Source: Candidatus Blautia equi
GTDB taxonomy: Bacteria; Bacillota; Clostridia; Lachnospirales; Lachnospiraceae
NCBI GenBank assembly: GCA_018064695.1
Contig: JAGHUU010000017.1
Coordinates: forward strand, 1-18,271
Direction: 5' to 3'
Length of the DNA: 18,271 nucleotides
Shown here: positions 7,057 to 14,224 of the stretch, in pieces
Numbering within the stretch: position 1 is the stretch's first letter
How the letters are laid out: each line of letters begins with the position of its first letter
The notes under the pieces: model-generated
The model's database searches: none
Told to the model about the DNA's origin: nothing
What the model saw: the letters and a program-made list of their open reading frames with translations, nothing else
Translations under genes and position numbers: made by a program

Positions 7057-7680
7057 TTACAGGTCAGAAGTAAAAAACGAGTTCAGTTGCTCTGCCAGAA
7101 TGGCATGGCCCATGCGGGTCAGATGAACGCCGTCTGTAGTGATGGCGGAATAGCCGGATTCTGCGGCAGAAGCGGTGAGAACCTCCTGAAGGGGAAGGAA
7201 CGGAAGCCGGTAAGCATCGGCCAGCGCCCGGATTCCCAGTGACATCTGCTTCTGATAAGGCTCCCACAGGGAAAATTCCAGGGGATAAGGGAAAACAAAG
7301 GGCTCCATAAGGAGGATATCCTTTGTGGCAATGCGAAGGGTGCAAAGCAGTTGCTCATAGTGGCTGAAAAAGTCTTTCATGAGCGCTTCTCTCTGCGTTT
7401 CCGTGCGGTTTGTGTTCATCATAATGCCAATATCGTTGATGCCGATCAGGATGGTGATTCTGTCCGGCTTCAGGGAAAGGTAATGAGAGCGGGCATTGTC
7501 GCAGAGGCGGGATACGGTGAATCCGTCTACTCCTCTGTTGATGAAGGTATATTCCCTTCCATTTTCTTTCAGGGAAGCGTGAAGCAGGGATACATATCCA
7601 TCGCCCAGCGGATCTTCTGAAAAAAGACGTCCGCAGTCGGTGAGGCTGTCTCCCAGGCATAATACTTTTTTGCTGCTCAT
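7057..7680 (-). CDS. SGNH/GDSL hydrolase (esterase or lipase-like)
   Basis: All four blocks of the SGNH fold are present in 207 residues: catalytic Ser in LGDSLTD (D11-S12), the oxyanion Gly in NRGVDG (G50), the Asn in GINDIG (N82), and the D-x-x-H pair in DGVHLT (D183, H186). It should be an active serine hydrolase that removes acyl or acetyl groups from a lipid, sugar or peptide. No signal peptide is present, so it is probably cytoplasmic. The start codon overlaps the upstream stop (ATGA, 7680-7677), which implies translational coupling with the large unknown protein. Being next to an acetyltransferase gene suggests, without proof, an add-and-remove acyl pair. Confidence 0.9.
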   Translation of the reverse strand: MSSKKVLCLGDSLTDCGRLFSEDPLGDGYVSLLHASLKENGREYTFINRGVDGFTVSRLCDNARSHYLSLKPDRITILIGINDIGIMMNTNRTETQREALMKDFFSHYEQLLCTLRIATKDILLMEPFVFPYPLEFSLWEPYQKQMSLGIRALADAYRLPFLPLQEVLTASAAESGYSAITTDGVHLTRMGHAILAEQLNSFFTSDL

Positions 7681-9092
7681 AGTTCTTCTCTTCCTGTGTT
7701 TTCAGTATCATCCTGCGGCAGCTGGTTCTGACCTTCATAAGCGGACAGGATATCCTGCTGGATCCGGGCGATCACGCCCATGATGTCCTTATGCTGATCA
7801 TCATAGAACTCTGCCTGGGAAATAAGCGGCATGTCCAGATGAAACTGGCCTATGATGGAAGCGGAAGAGGAGAGAGCGGAGAATTTCTGCCGGCTCCTTC
7901 TGGCTTCCGGAAGGGATGCTTTCTGGAAAAGAGCTTTGGTTCTGTCCAGACCGAAATTATAGCGGGTGATGAGGGCGGAGGAGATCTCGTAGAGATAGAA
8001 CGGAACGGGATCTTTATACTGCTTAAAGAAAAGCTGCATAGTCAGCTCCTGTTCTCCCACATGGGCCAGAACGCGCAGATACAGACTGGCTTTCTTCATA
8101 AAGCTCTGTTCATCCGGAAACTTCTTCATCATGCTCTCCAGAAAGCGGCAGTAATTGTAATAGAGGTCTATAAGATATCTTCTCTGCTCCGCGGGTTTTC
8201 TGGCGCGGAGGCTGTCACTCTCTGATTCAAAAATACGGGTGTATTCATTTTTTAGCTGGGAGGCATATTCATTGATCCTTGCAGTCAGGAAATAGGACTG
8301 GGAGGATCGCTGCAGGTTTTCCAGAATGATGAATATCTGCAGAGAATCGCGAATCAGCATGATCTTATCCATCTCGGCTGAAAAGGCTTTTTTTATGGCT
8401 GCAGATATGCCGGAATTAAAATTGACGCAGATGAAAAGCTGGCCTTCCAGATCCCGGACTCTGTACTCCGGATGGGCGTTCAGGAAACGATACAGCTGCC
8501 TGCCTGTCTCATCATAGTCGGCATCTGCTTCCACATCGATGACTCTCCAGGCACCGCTCCAGTATCCCAGTGTCCACAGAATTCGCCTCTGCCGGAACTC
8601 CTGTTCCACGATCCAGATATGGCGGATGGTGCAGCCCGGATGGCAGGTGGCTTTTACAAAGTACGGGGACAGGTATTCCAGTACCTCTGCGTATGGTTTA
8701 TTTCGAAAGGCATACTTTGTATCAAAATCTTTTTTGGACATACGCACGTCCAGGAAATCAGCGGCCATCATCCGCAGTGCGGCGGCGCTGTATTTTTCAA
8801 AGGTTTCCAGCTGCGGGCAGACTTCTTTTCCGTCTGCTCTCTGCGGAATGGATATTTTTACCTGAATCAGCTGATTATATTCATTTACATCGAATAATGT
8901 CACGCTCTTTCTTTTTGGATAGGCTTTCCCCCATTTCCAGGCCTTGTCGGGCTGCATTTTGAAGGAAAGAACAGGAAACGGCGTGAGTGCTGCGGAAGGA
9001 TTTTCCTCCTCCGGAACCAGCATTTTCATGTTCAGAAGGGACCGCAGATCAAAATAACTTGTATATTGATACGGAGATTTTGGTTTATTCAT
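7677..9092 (-). CDS. Unrecognised 471-residue protein, first gene of a three-gene operon
   Basis: I do not recognise the family. The protein is soluble by inspection, with no signal peptide or membrane span. It starts with a Tyr/Pro-rich stretch (KSPYQYTSY), has a mixed, aromatic-rich N-terminal region (to about residue 230, with several Trp in the segment WIVEQ...WTLGYWSGAW), and continues mainly helical and charged to the end. No nucleotide-binding, metal or DNA-binding motif stands out. It is coupled by a 4-nt overlap to an SGNH hydrolase gene. The start at 9092 is the first ATG in frame; the ribosome site before it is poor, so expression may be low or the start may differ. A promoter lies about 150 nt upstream. 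Confidence 0.8.
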   Translation of the reverse strand: MNKPKSPYQYTSYFDLRSLLNMKMLVPEEENPSAALTPFPVLSFKMQPDKAWKWGKAYPKRKSVTLFDVNEYNQLIQVKISIPQRADGKEVCPQLETFEKYSAAALRMMAADFLDVRMSKKDFDTKYAFRNKPYAEVLEYLSPYFVKATCHPGCTIRHIWIVEQEFRQRRILWTLGYWSGAWRVIDVEADADYDETGRQLYRFLNAHPEYRVRDLEGQLFICVNFNSGISAAIKKAFSAEMDKIMLIRDSLQIFIILENLQRSSQSYFLTARINEYASQLKNEYTRIFESESDSLRARKPAEQRRYLIDLYYNYCRFLESMMKKFPDEQSFMKKASLYLRVLAHVGEQELTMQLFFKQYKDPVPFYLYEISSALITRYNFGLDRTKALFQKASLPEARRSRQKFSALSSSASIIGQFHLDMPLISQAEFYDDQHKDIMGVIARIQQDILSAYEGQNQLPQDDTENTGREEL

Positions 9093-9118
9093 AGTCTTTT
9101 ATCTATGGACACTTCTTA

Positions 9119-9132
9119 ACTGAAAAATCAGT
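9119..9132. repeat. Small inverted repeat ACTGA-AAAA-TCAGT
   Basis: A perfect 5-bp palindrome with a 4-nt spacer. It falls in the predicted leader of the minus-strand operon, about 27-40 nt before its start codon. A second CTGA/TCAG palindrome lies at 9193-9214. Confidence 0.5.
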
Positions 9133-9192
9133 GTGTCGTGTCTCTGTAAGTATTGATTTTAAAAGGTTTTTCACATTTTCTTAACCATAAAA

Positions 9193-9214
9193 CCGCGACT
9201 GAAAATCAGAGCGG
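9193..9214. repeat. Interrupted inverted repeat CCGC-GA-CTGA-AAA-TCAG-A-GCGG
   Basis: Two nested complementary arms (CCGC/GCGG and CTGA/TCAG) flank AAA. It shares its CTGA-A(n)-TCAG centre with the repeat at 9119-9132. It lies in the leader between the minus-strand promoter (9241-9269) and the start at 9092, so it could be an RNA hairpin or an operator. Confidence 0.5.
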
Positions 9215-9240
9215 CAATGGATTTATATGACCTGTTTTTC

Positions 9241-9269
9241 AGTATAGATTACTTTTTCCCATACGTAAA
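9241..9269 (-). promoter_or_regulatory. Sigma-A type promoter of the unknown / SGNH / GNAT operon
   Basis: On the minus strand TTTACG (9269-9264) and TATACT (9246-9241) are spaced by exactly 17 nt. Predicted start near 9234 gives a leader of about 140 nt holding the two CTGA/TCAG palindromes. The 426-base gap (9093-9518) also holds the divergent Tad operon promoter; I see no gene in it. Confidence 0.6.
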
Positions 9270-9389
9270 GAAGAAAAATCAGGAAGTTCAAAGAGGAAAA
9301 TGTGAAGAACGAGAAAAATGGAGAAAAACAGAGAATAATGTAGAAAACATGCTGATTCTCTAAAATATCTATAAATTCACGGGAAAACC

Positions 9390-9418
9390 TTTACAAACAG
9401 GAGGGGAGCCCATATAAT
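9390..9418 (+). promoter_or_regulatory. Strong sigma-A promoter of the Tad pilus operon
   Basis: TTTACA (9390-9395), a 17-nt spacer and a perfect TATAAT (9413-9418) stand about 100 nt before the first Tad gene. No other promoter of this quality is seen inside the operon, so the genes to the end of the window are probably one transcript. Confidence 0.82.
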
Positions 9419-9425
9419 GGCGTCA

Positions 9426-9465
9426 CCGGAGTTCTTCCGGAATCTGATCCCGTCGGTTCTGACGG
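9426..9465 (+). promoter_or_regulatory. Twin hairpins at the 5' end of the Tad operon mRNA
   Basis: CCGGA-GTTCT-TCCGG (9426-9440) and CCGTC-GGTTCT-GACGG (9450-9465) each form a perfect 5-bp stem, and both loops contain GTTCT. The first begins almost at the predicted transcript start (about 9425). No T-run follows either, so they are not terminators. Protection of the 5' end or a protein-binding site is inferred. Confidence 0.6.
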
Positions 9466-9518
9466 AAACAATCCCAAATCATAAAACTGAATAAAAATTA
9501 TAAAAGAGAGGAAACAAT

Positions 9519-10022
9519 ATGCTGACAGGATTACTGCTTGTTACCTCCGGAACAGCTATGCTGATGGATCTTCGCACCATGAAGGTGGATAACGGCTGGC
9601 TGCTGTTTATGCTGGTCCCGGGTTTTCTGACCCGTCTTCTGACAGAGGGCATTTCTTCTGTTCCGGATTTTCTTATGGGTATGCTGTTACCGTTTTTTCT
9701 GCTCATCGGACTCTTTTATTTTCATATGCTCGGTGCAGGGGACATTAAACTGCTTTGTGTGCTGGGCGGAATGACGGGGGTTCGGGGAGCCGGGATCCTG
9801 ATGCTCTGTACCCTGTTTCTGGGTGGGATCTTTGCCTTCTTTTTTCTCCTGTTCTATGGAGGCGTGAGGGAACGGTTCCGGTATTTCTTTTCCTATGTGC
9901 GCGACTGTGTGCAGAACGGGGAAGTCAGACCTTATTATCAGCAGGGCCCAAGGCTGGAAAATTTTCATTTTACGGTGCCGATCTTTCTTGGCACTTTGCT
10001 GTACGCAGGAGGTTTGTTTTGA
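9519..10022 (+). CDS. Prepilin peptidase, A24 family (TadV/CpaA-like), first copy
   Basis: This membrane aspartic protease removes the leader from prepilins at the cytoplasmic face of the membrane. The 167-residue protein is almost wholly hydrophobic. It has both catalytic aspartates: D17 at the end of the first membrane span (MDLRTMKVDN) and D75 in the family's GxGD motif (G72-A-G-D75, followed by IKLL). Its length is that of the short TadV type, lacking the N-terminal methyltransferase domain of PilD-like enzymes. AGAGAGGAAA precedes the ATG. It is the first gene after the operon promoter and overlaps the TadZ-like gene by 4 nt. A second A24 peptidase is encoded at 16586-17002. Confidence 0.9.
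   Translation: MLTGLLLVTSGTAMLMDLRTMKVDNGWLLFMLVPGFLTRLLTEGISSVPDFLMGMLLPFFLLIGLFYFHMLGAGDIKLLCVLGGMTGVRGAGILMLCTLFLGGIFAFFFLLFYGGVRERFRYFFSYVRDCVQNGEVRPYYQQGPRLENFHFTVPIFLGTLLYAGGLF
10007..10012 (+). promoter_or_regulatory. Ribosome binding site that reveals a TTG start
   Basis: AGGAGG is followed after 6 nt by TTG at 10019, overlapping the TGA stop of the peptidase gene (TTGA). This fixes the start of the TadZ-like protein inside a longer open frame that reaches back to 9755. Confidence 0.8.
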
Positions 10023-11026
10023 ACAGAAATATATTTGCGGTGTGTGATCTGGAGGCGAATTACGCAAACAATTTTATGAACTATCTGAATAAAAGAAAAA
10101 ATATCCCGTTTGAGATCCAGGCGTTTTCCAGTGTGGAGACGCTGGTACAGTATGCGGAGGAAACTTATATAGAGCTGCTGCTGATCTCCAGCCGGGCGAT
10201 GAGAAAGGATGTGAGAGACCTGGGAATCGGGCAGATCATCATTCTGGCTGAGGGGAATTACCTGCCGGAGCTGGAACAGTATCCCAGTGTCTATAAATAC
10301 CAGGCATCCGCAGATGTGGTGCGGGAGGTGCTGGCCTGCTATGGAGAGGAGAAGGCATATATCCCGGCTGCGTTCCCGGTCATGAAGAAGCATACCGTGA
10401 TCTATGGATTTTATTCGCCCCTTGGGCGGTGCCTCAAAACATCTCTGGCACTTACCATGGGACAGCTTCTGGCAAAAAATAAGGCAGTACTGTATCTGAA
10501 TCTGGAAGGGTACTCCGGGCTGGAGGGGCTGCTGAACAGATCTTTTTCCTGTACCCTCAGTGACCTTCTTTACTACATCAAGCAGGACCCGGATAAGCTG
10601 CTCTTAAAACTGAACGGTGCGGTGCACACTGTGAACGGCATGGATTTTATTCCGCCTGTGCAGAATCCGGCGGATATTCTGGGAACGTCTTTTGAAGATA
10701 TGGAGAAGTTATTGCAGGAGATCACCCTGCACACCTCTTATGAGGCGCTGATTCTGGATTTTGGCAATGATCTGCCGGATATGTATCCGCTGCTGGATCA
10801 GTGCTGGCGCATTTTTATGCCGGTTCTGGAGGATCCGGTCTCCCGGTGCAAGATCCGGCAGTTTGAGGAGCTTTTAAAGTCCAGGGATTATGCGCAGGTG
10901 CTGGCAAAGACAGAGAAGCTATATCTCCCGGAGCGACAGATCCTGTTATCCGGAGATTCCCCTGTGGAACAGCTTTTGTTTACGGAGCTTGGCACCTATG
11001 TGAAGGATCTCCTGGATGAGGAATGA
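10019..11026 (+). CDS. tadZ: TadZ/CpaE-like pilus localisation protein with altered P-loop
   Basis: TadZ/CpaE proteins place the pilus machine at its site on the inner membrane. This 335-residue protein has the expected layout: a receiver-like domain (about 1-110) and a MinD/ParA-type ATPase domain (about 123-335). The receiver half lacks the phospho-acceptor Asp (the strand reads ELLLISS), so it is a pseudo-receiver. The P-loop reads SPLGRCLKTS (133-142) instead of KGG-x-GKT; the late Lys-Thr is kept, but the signature first Lys is Ser and the Gly spacing is changed, so ATP hydrolysis may be weak or lost. The TTG start with a strong AGGAGG is translationally coupled to the upstream peptidase gene. 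Position just before tadA supports the call. Confidence 0.82.
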   Translation: MNRNIFAVCDLEANYANNFMNYLNKRKNIPFEIQAFSSVETLVQYAEETYIELLLISSRAMRKDVRDLGIGQIIILAEGNYLPELEQYPSVYKYQASADVVREVLACYGEEKAYIPAAFPVMKKHTVIYGFYSPLGRCLKTSLALTMGQLLAKNKAVLYLNLEGYSGLEGLLNRSFSCTLSDLLYYIKQDPDKLLLKLNGAVHTVNGMDFIPPVQNPADILGTSFEDMEKLLQEITLHTSYEALILDFGNDLPDMYPLLDQCWRIFMPVLEDPVSRCKIRQFEELLKSRDYAQVLAKTEKLYLPERQILLSGDSPVEQLLFTELGTYVKDLLDEE

Positions 11027-11047
11027 GTGAAAATGAGGGGGAGTTAA

Positions 11048-12241
11048 ATGAGAAGAAAAGAGGTATTTCAGAGGATCAGGGCGCAGCTGATGACACAGCT
11101 GGATCTCACCAGAGAGCTCTCTGATGAGGAGATCCTGGAGCTGATCGATGAAATCCTTCTGAATAGAGATCAGGGAGAACAGCTCTCATTAAAAGAAAAA
11201 ATAGCGCTTCGGCAGGAGCTGTTTTACTCCGTAAGAAAGCTGGACGTGCTGCAGGAGCTGATCGATGACGAGACGGTGACAGAAATCATGGTAAACGGAC
11301 CGGATTCCATCTTTGTGGAGCGTGACGGAAAACTGATGCGGTGGAATAAAAGCTTTACCTCCCGGGAAAAGCTGGAGGATGTGATCCAGCAGATCGTGGG
11401 ACGGTGCAACCGTGTTGTGAATGAGTCCATGCCCATTGTGGATGCCAGGCTGGAAAACGGTGCCAGAGTAAATGCTGTCATTCAGCCTGTAGCCCTGAAT
11501 GGTCCGATTCTCACCATCCGTCGTTTCCCGGATACCCCGGTGACCATGGAGAAGCTGCTCTCCTTTGGCAGTCTTACTCCGGAGTGCGCCGGATTTCTGG
11601 AAAAGCTGGTATGTGCCAGATACTCCATGGTTATAGGCGGCGGCACCGGAAGCGGAAAAACCACTTTTCTGGGAGCACTCTCTGATTTCATCCCAAAAGA
11701 TGAGAGGATCATTGTTATAGAAGATAATGCAGAGTTAAAGATTCAGGGTATCGCAAACCTGGTCCGCCTGGAGGCCAAGATGGCGAACACCGAGGGCGGA
11801 AATTCCATTACGATCAGAGATCTCATCAAAAGCGCTCTTCGAATGCGCCCTGACCGGATCGTGGTGGGAGAGGTACGAGGCGGAGAAGCGGTGGATATGC
11901 TGCAAGCGCTTAATACAGGGCATGACGGCAGCTTAAGTACGGCACATGCGAACTCGGCCAGAGACATGCTAAGCAGACTGGAGACCATGACTCTTATGGG
12001 CGTGGACCTGCCGCTGGAAGCTATACGGCGGCAGATCGCTTCGGGCGTGGATATTCTGGTGCATCTGGGAAGAATGAGAGACAAGTCCAGAAAAGTGCTG
12101 GAGATCACGGAGGTGTGCGGCTTTGAGAAGAATGAGATTCAGCTTCGGACACTGTATAAATGGGTGGAGGGAAAAGGTCTCTGTGAACAGGAGCCTCTTC
12201 TCAACCGGGAAAAACTCCAGAGGGCAGGGATCAGTCTATGA
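11048..12241 (+). CDS. tadA: Tad pilus assembly ATPase (TadA/CpaF)
   Basis: TadA is the hexameric cytoplasmic ATPase that powers pilus extension, and in some species retraction, in the type II/IV secretion ATPase family. The 397-residue protein has an N-terminal helical domain, the PAS-like NTD1 segment (MVNGPDSIFVERDGKL, 81-96), Walker A GGGTGSGKTT (197-206), the Asp box VIEDNAEL (223-230), Walker B with MRPDRIVVGEVRGGEA (266-281) and the His box LSTAHANS (296-303). All catalytic parts are intact. The ribosome site GGGGGAG lies 4 nt from the ATG. Its stop overlaps the tadB start (ATGA). A shift to a CpaF-type conjugation ATPase is unlikely given the neighbouring tadB, tadC and pilin. Confidence 0.95.
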   Translation: MRRKEVFQRIRAQLMTQLDLTRELSDEEILELIDEILLNRDQGEQLSLKEKIALRQELFYSVRKLDVLQELIDDETVTEIMVNGPDSIFVERDGKLMRWNKSFTSREKLEDVIQQIVGRCNRVVNESMPIVDARLENGARVNAVIQPVALNGPILTIRRFPDTPVTMEKLLSFGSLTPECAGFLEKLVCARYSMVIGGGTGSGKTTFLGALSDFIPKDERIIVIEDNAELKIQGIANLVRLEAKMANTEGGNSITIRDLIKSALRMRPDRIVVGEVRGGEAVDMLQALNTGHDGSLSTAHANSARDMLSRLETMTLMGVDLPLEAIRRQIASGVDILVHLGRMRDKSRKVLEITEVCGFEKNEIQLRTLYKWVEGKGLCEQEPLLNREKLQRAGISL

Positions 12242-12981
12242 AGCAGAATTATCAGACATATATTTTTACAAAAACAGAAATTCTGAGATATCTGCTGGAG
12301 AGTATTCTGCTCTGTGCCCTTGTGGATTATCTCTTTTACCGGAGTCTCTGGCTGATTCCGCTGTTTGCTCCTGTTTCCTTCTACTATTTCCGAATGAAGA
12401 AAAGACAGCAGATGGAGGAGAGAAAGAAAAAACTGAATTATCAGTTTAAGGATGCACTGAACGCACTTTCCGTGGCTGTTCAGGCCGGCTATTCCGTGGA
12501 GAATGCCATCAGCGCCTGCACCAGAGATCTGGAGCGGCTGTATCAGAAGCAGGATGATATCCTGGAGGAATTCCACTATATCGAAAACCAGCTGAGACTG
12601 AGCATTCCCGCGGAGGAGCTGTTTCTTGACCTTGGAATGCGATCCCAGATAGAGGATATTGAAAATTTTGCTTCCGTATTTCATACCGCCAAAAGAACGG
12701 GAGGAAATATGGAGAATGTGATCCGGAAGGTAGCCGGAATGCTAGGCGATAAGATCGACGTAAAAAAAGAGATAGAGGCCTCCATTGCGGCCAAGAGATC
12801 CGAGCAGCTGATCATGAGTTTCATGCCGGCGGGGATCATCCTGTATCTGCAGTTTACTTCCCCGGGATTTCTGGATGTCCTTTATGGAAATATCCTGGGT
12901 GTCTGCATCATGACGGTCTGTCTTGGAATATACGGAACAGCTTATTGGTTAGGGAGAAAAATTGTGAATATTGAGGTGTGA
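12238..12981 (+). CDS. tadB: Tad pilus platform protein TadB (type II secretion F domain)
   Basis: TadB is one of two inner-membrane platform proteins that pass motion from TadA to the growing pilus. The 247-residue protein has a hydrophobic N-terminal region (about 17-51), a charged cytoplasmic GspF-type domain (about 55-190, with ALSVAVQAGYSVENAI and the FHTAKRTGGNMENVI segment typical of the family), and C-terminal membrane spans (about 192-237). The start overlaps the tadA stop by 4 nt. Slightly shorter than proteobacterial TadB, as is usual in Clostridia. Confidence 0.9.
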   Translation: MKQNYQTYIFTKTEILRYLLESILLCALVDYLFYRSLWLIPLFAPVSFYYFRMKKRQQMEERKKKLNYQFKDALNALSVAVQAGYSVENAISACTRDLERLYQKQDDILEEFHYIENQLRLSIPAEELFLDLGMRSQIEDIENFASVFHTAKRTGGNMENVIRKVAGMLGDKIDVKKEIEASIAAKRSEQLIMSFMPAGIILYLQFTSPGFLDVLYGNILGVCIMTVCLGIYGTAYWLGRKIVNIEV

Positions 12982-12983
12982 CT

Positions 12984-14000
12984 ATGTGGATCCATGTTAT
13001 TTTATTTCTTCTCATCCTCATCATAGCGGTTCTGTGGTTCATGGGATGGCTGCATCTGGAGGGGCTGGATGATGAAAAGGGAAGAAAGCTGTTTCTTCTG
13101 GTGGCGCTCCTTGGAAATCTTTTCGGCATGGTTCTCACACTGTCATCCGGTGGGATGGGGGAGGGGTACCGCCTTGTGAAAGAGGAGGACCTGACCTATG
13201 AACAGAAATTTCAGGTGAGTATTGAGGGCGGTGAGAGCGGACAGCTCTATGTACAGATCCCGGAGAAGAACCTGAAGGAGGAAGAGGAGCCGACACCGGG
13301 TTCTGTTGAGAGCAATGTCTCCTGGCAGCAGGATCTCCGGGAGGCTGTGGCAGAGTTTAATGAGAAAAAAGAGGATCCGGACTATTACTATCTTCCGCAG
13401 GAATGGGATGGAAAAAAGCTTGTATGGGAATATCCCTCGGATCATACCGGTTCTATCATAGCTGCCCTCAGTCTCATAATGGCGGTCATGCTCCTCATCA
13501 AAAAATCCAGAGAGGAAGCTGAACTGCGGCAAAAGCGATATGAAGAACTGCTTCTGGACTATCCCGCATTGATCATGAAATTTACACTGCTGATCCAGGC
13601 CGGAATGACGGTCCGGAAGGCATTTCAAAAGATCGCCCTGGATTACAGGAGAAAAAAGCCCCGGAAAAAGCGAATTGCCTATGAGGAGATCCTGGTGACC
13701 TGCTATGAGATGGAAAGCGGTATCTCAGAAGCGGAAGCCTACAGAAGATATGGAGAGCGGTGCGGGCAGATGAAATACAAGACATTTGCTACGCTGCTGA
13801 TACAGAACCTGCAGAAGGGAAGCAGGCGTCTTGCGGATATGCTGGAGACAGAATCCGTGGAGGCCTGGGAGGAAAGAAAAAGACATGCACGGGTGGCGGG
13901 TGAAACAGCCTCAACCAAACTGCTTTTACCTATGGTCATGATGCTGATGGTTGTGATGGCACTGATCATGATCCCCGCATTTCTGTCCTTCTACGGGTAA
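12984..14000 (+). CDS. tadC: Tad pilus platform protein TadC with a large extracytoplasmic insert
   Basis: TadC is the second GspF-type platform subunit. In this 338-residue protein the F-domain is at about 180-310 (LLDYPALIMKFTLLIQAGMT and QNLQKGSRRLADMLETES are characteristic), with a last span at about 312-334. Before it, two membrane spans (about 3-22 and 35-54) and one at 157-173 bracket roughly 100 residues (55-156) that are acidic, Pro-containing and predicted to sit outside the membrane. Ordinary TadC has only a short loop there. The ATG at 12984 is preferred to a GTG at 12978, because GAGGTG (12973-12978) would then serve as its ribosome site; the two genes are 2 nt apart. Identity is supported by position and the F domain; the insert is unexplained. 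Confidence 0.87.
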   Translation: MWIHVILFLLILIIAVLWFMGWLHLEGLDDEKGRKLFLLVALLGNLFGMVLTLSSGGMGEGYRLVKEEDLTYEQKFQVSIEGGESGQLYVQIPEKNLKEEEEPTPGSVESNVSWQQDLREAVAEFNEKKEDPDYYYLPQEWDGKKLVWEYPSDHTGSIIAALSLIMAVMLLIKKSREEAELRQKRYEELLLDYPALIMKFTLLIQAGMTVRKAFQKIALDYRRKKPRKKRIAYEEILVTCYEMESGISEAEAYRRYGERCGQMKYKTFATLLIQNLQKGSRRLADMLETESVEAWEERKRHARVAGETASTKLLLPMVMMLMVVMALIMIPAFLSFYG

Positions 14001-14019
14001 AGAGGAAGGAGGTGTAACT

Positions 14020-14199
14020 ATGCGAAAGATGAAAAAACTGATGAAGTCCTTCTTCAGAGAAGAAGATGCAGTAGGTGTTGTAGAGATTATTCTTATCCTC
14101 GTTGTCCTTATCGGCTTAGTCATCATCTTTAAAGAGCAGCTTACGAGTCTCGTATCTAAGCTCTTATCTAAGATCACAAAACAGAGTGATTCTATTTAA
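14020..14199 (+). CDS. flp: Flp1-like type IVb pilin (major pilin)
   Basis: This 59-residue gene encodes the likely main subunit of the pilus. It has a 17-residue basic leader ending in REEDA, then VGVVEIILILVVLIGLVIIF as the hydrophobic assembly helix, and a short charged tail ending KITKQSDSI. Cutting after A17 puts Glu at position +5 (E22), as in other type IVb pilins. Position -1 is Ala (codon GCA) where Gly is usual. It has the best ribosome site of the operon, AAGGAGGT (14006-14013) with 6-nt spacing. Its codons are richer in T-ending forms (GTT, CTT, TCT) than its neighbours, consistent with high expression. The Flp1-like assignment rests on the VGVVEIILILV core and its place between tadC and pseudopilin genes. 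Confidence 0.9.
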   Translation: MRKMKKLMKSFFREEDAVGVVEIILILVVLIGLVIIFKEQLTSLVSKLLSKITKQSDSI

Positions 14200-14224
14200 T
14201 TCCTGAAGAGAGGAGGTGTGCCCC

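Noticed and set aside
8472..8962. Plus-strand open frames opposite the 471-residue protein
   Set aside because: Several overlapping frames without ribosome sites; composition typical of antisense shadows.
9426..9465. Cyclic-di-GMP riboswitch in the Tad leader
   Set aside because: Only two short hairpins are present; the conserved GEMM motifs are absent and the leader is too short.
9755..10018. Upstream start for the TadZ-like protein
   Set aside because: It would overlap the peptidase gene by 268 nt in another frame. The AGGAGG before TTG 10019 and the domain start argue against it.
12123..12684. Extra open frames across the tadA/tadB junction
   Set aside because: They overlap two well-supported genes in other frames and have no start signals.
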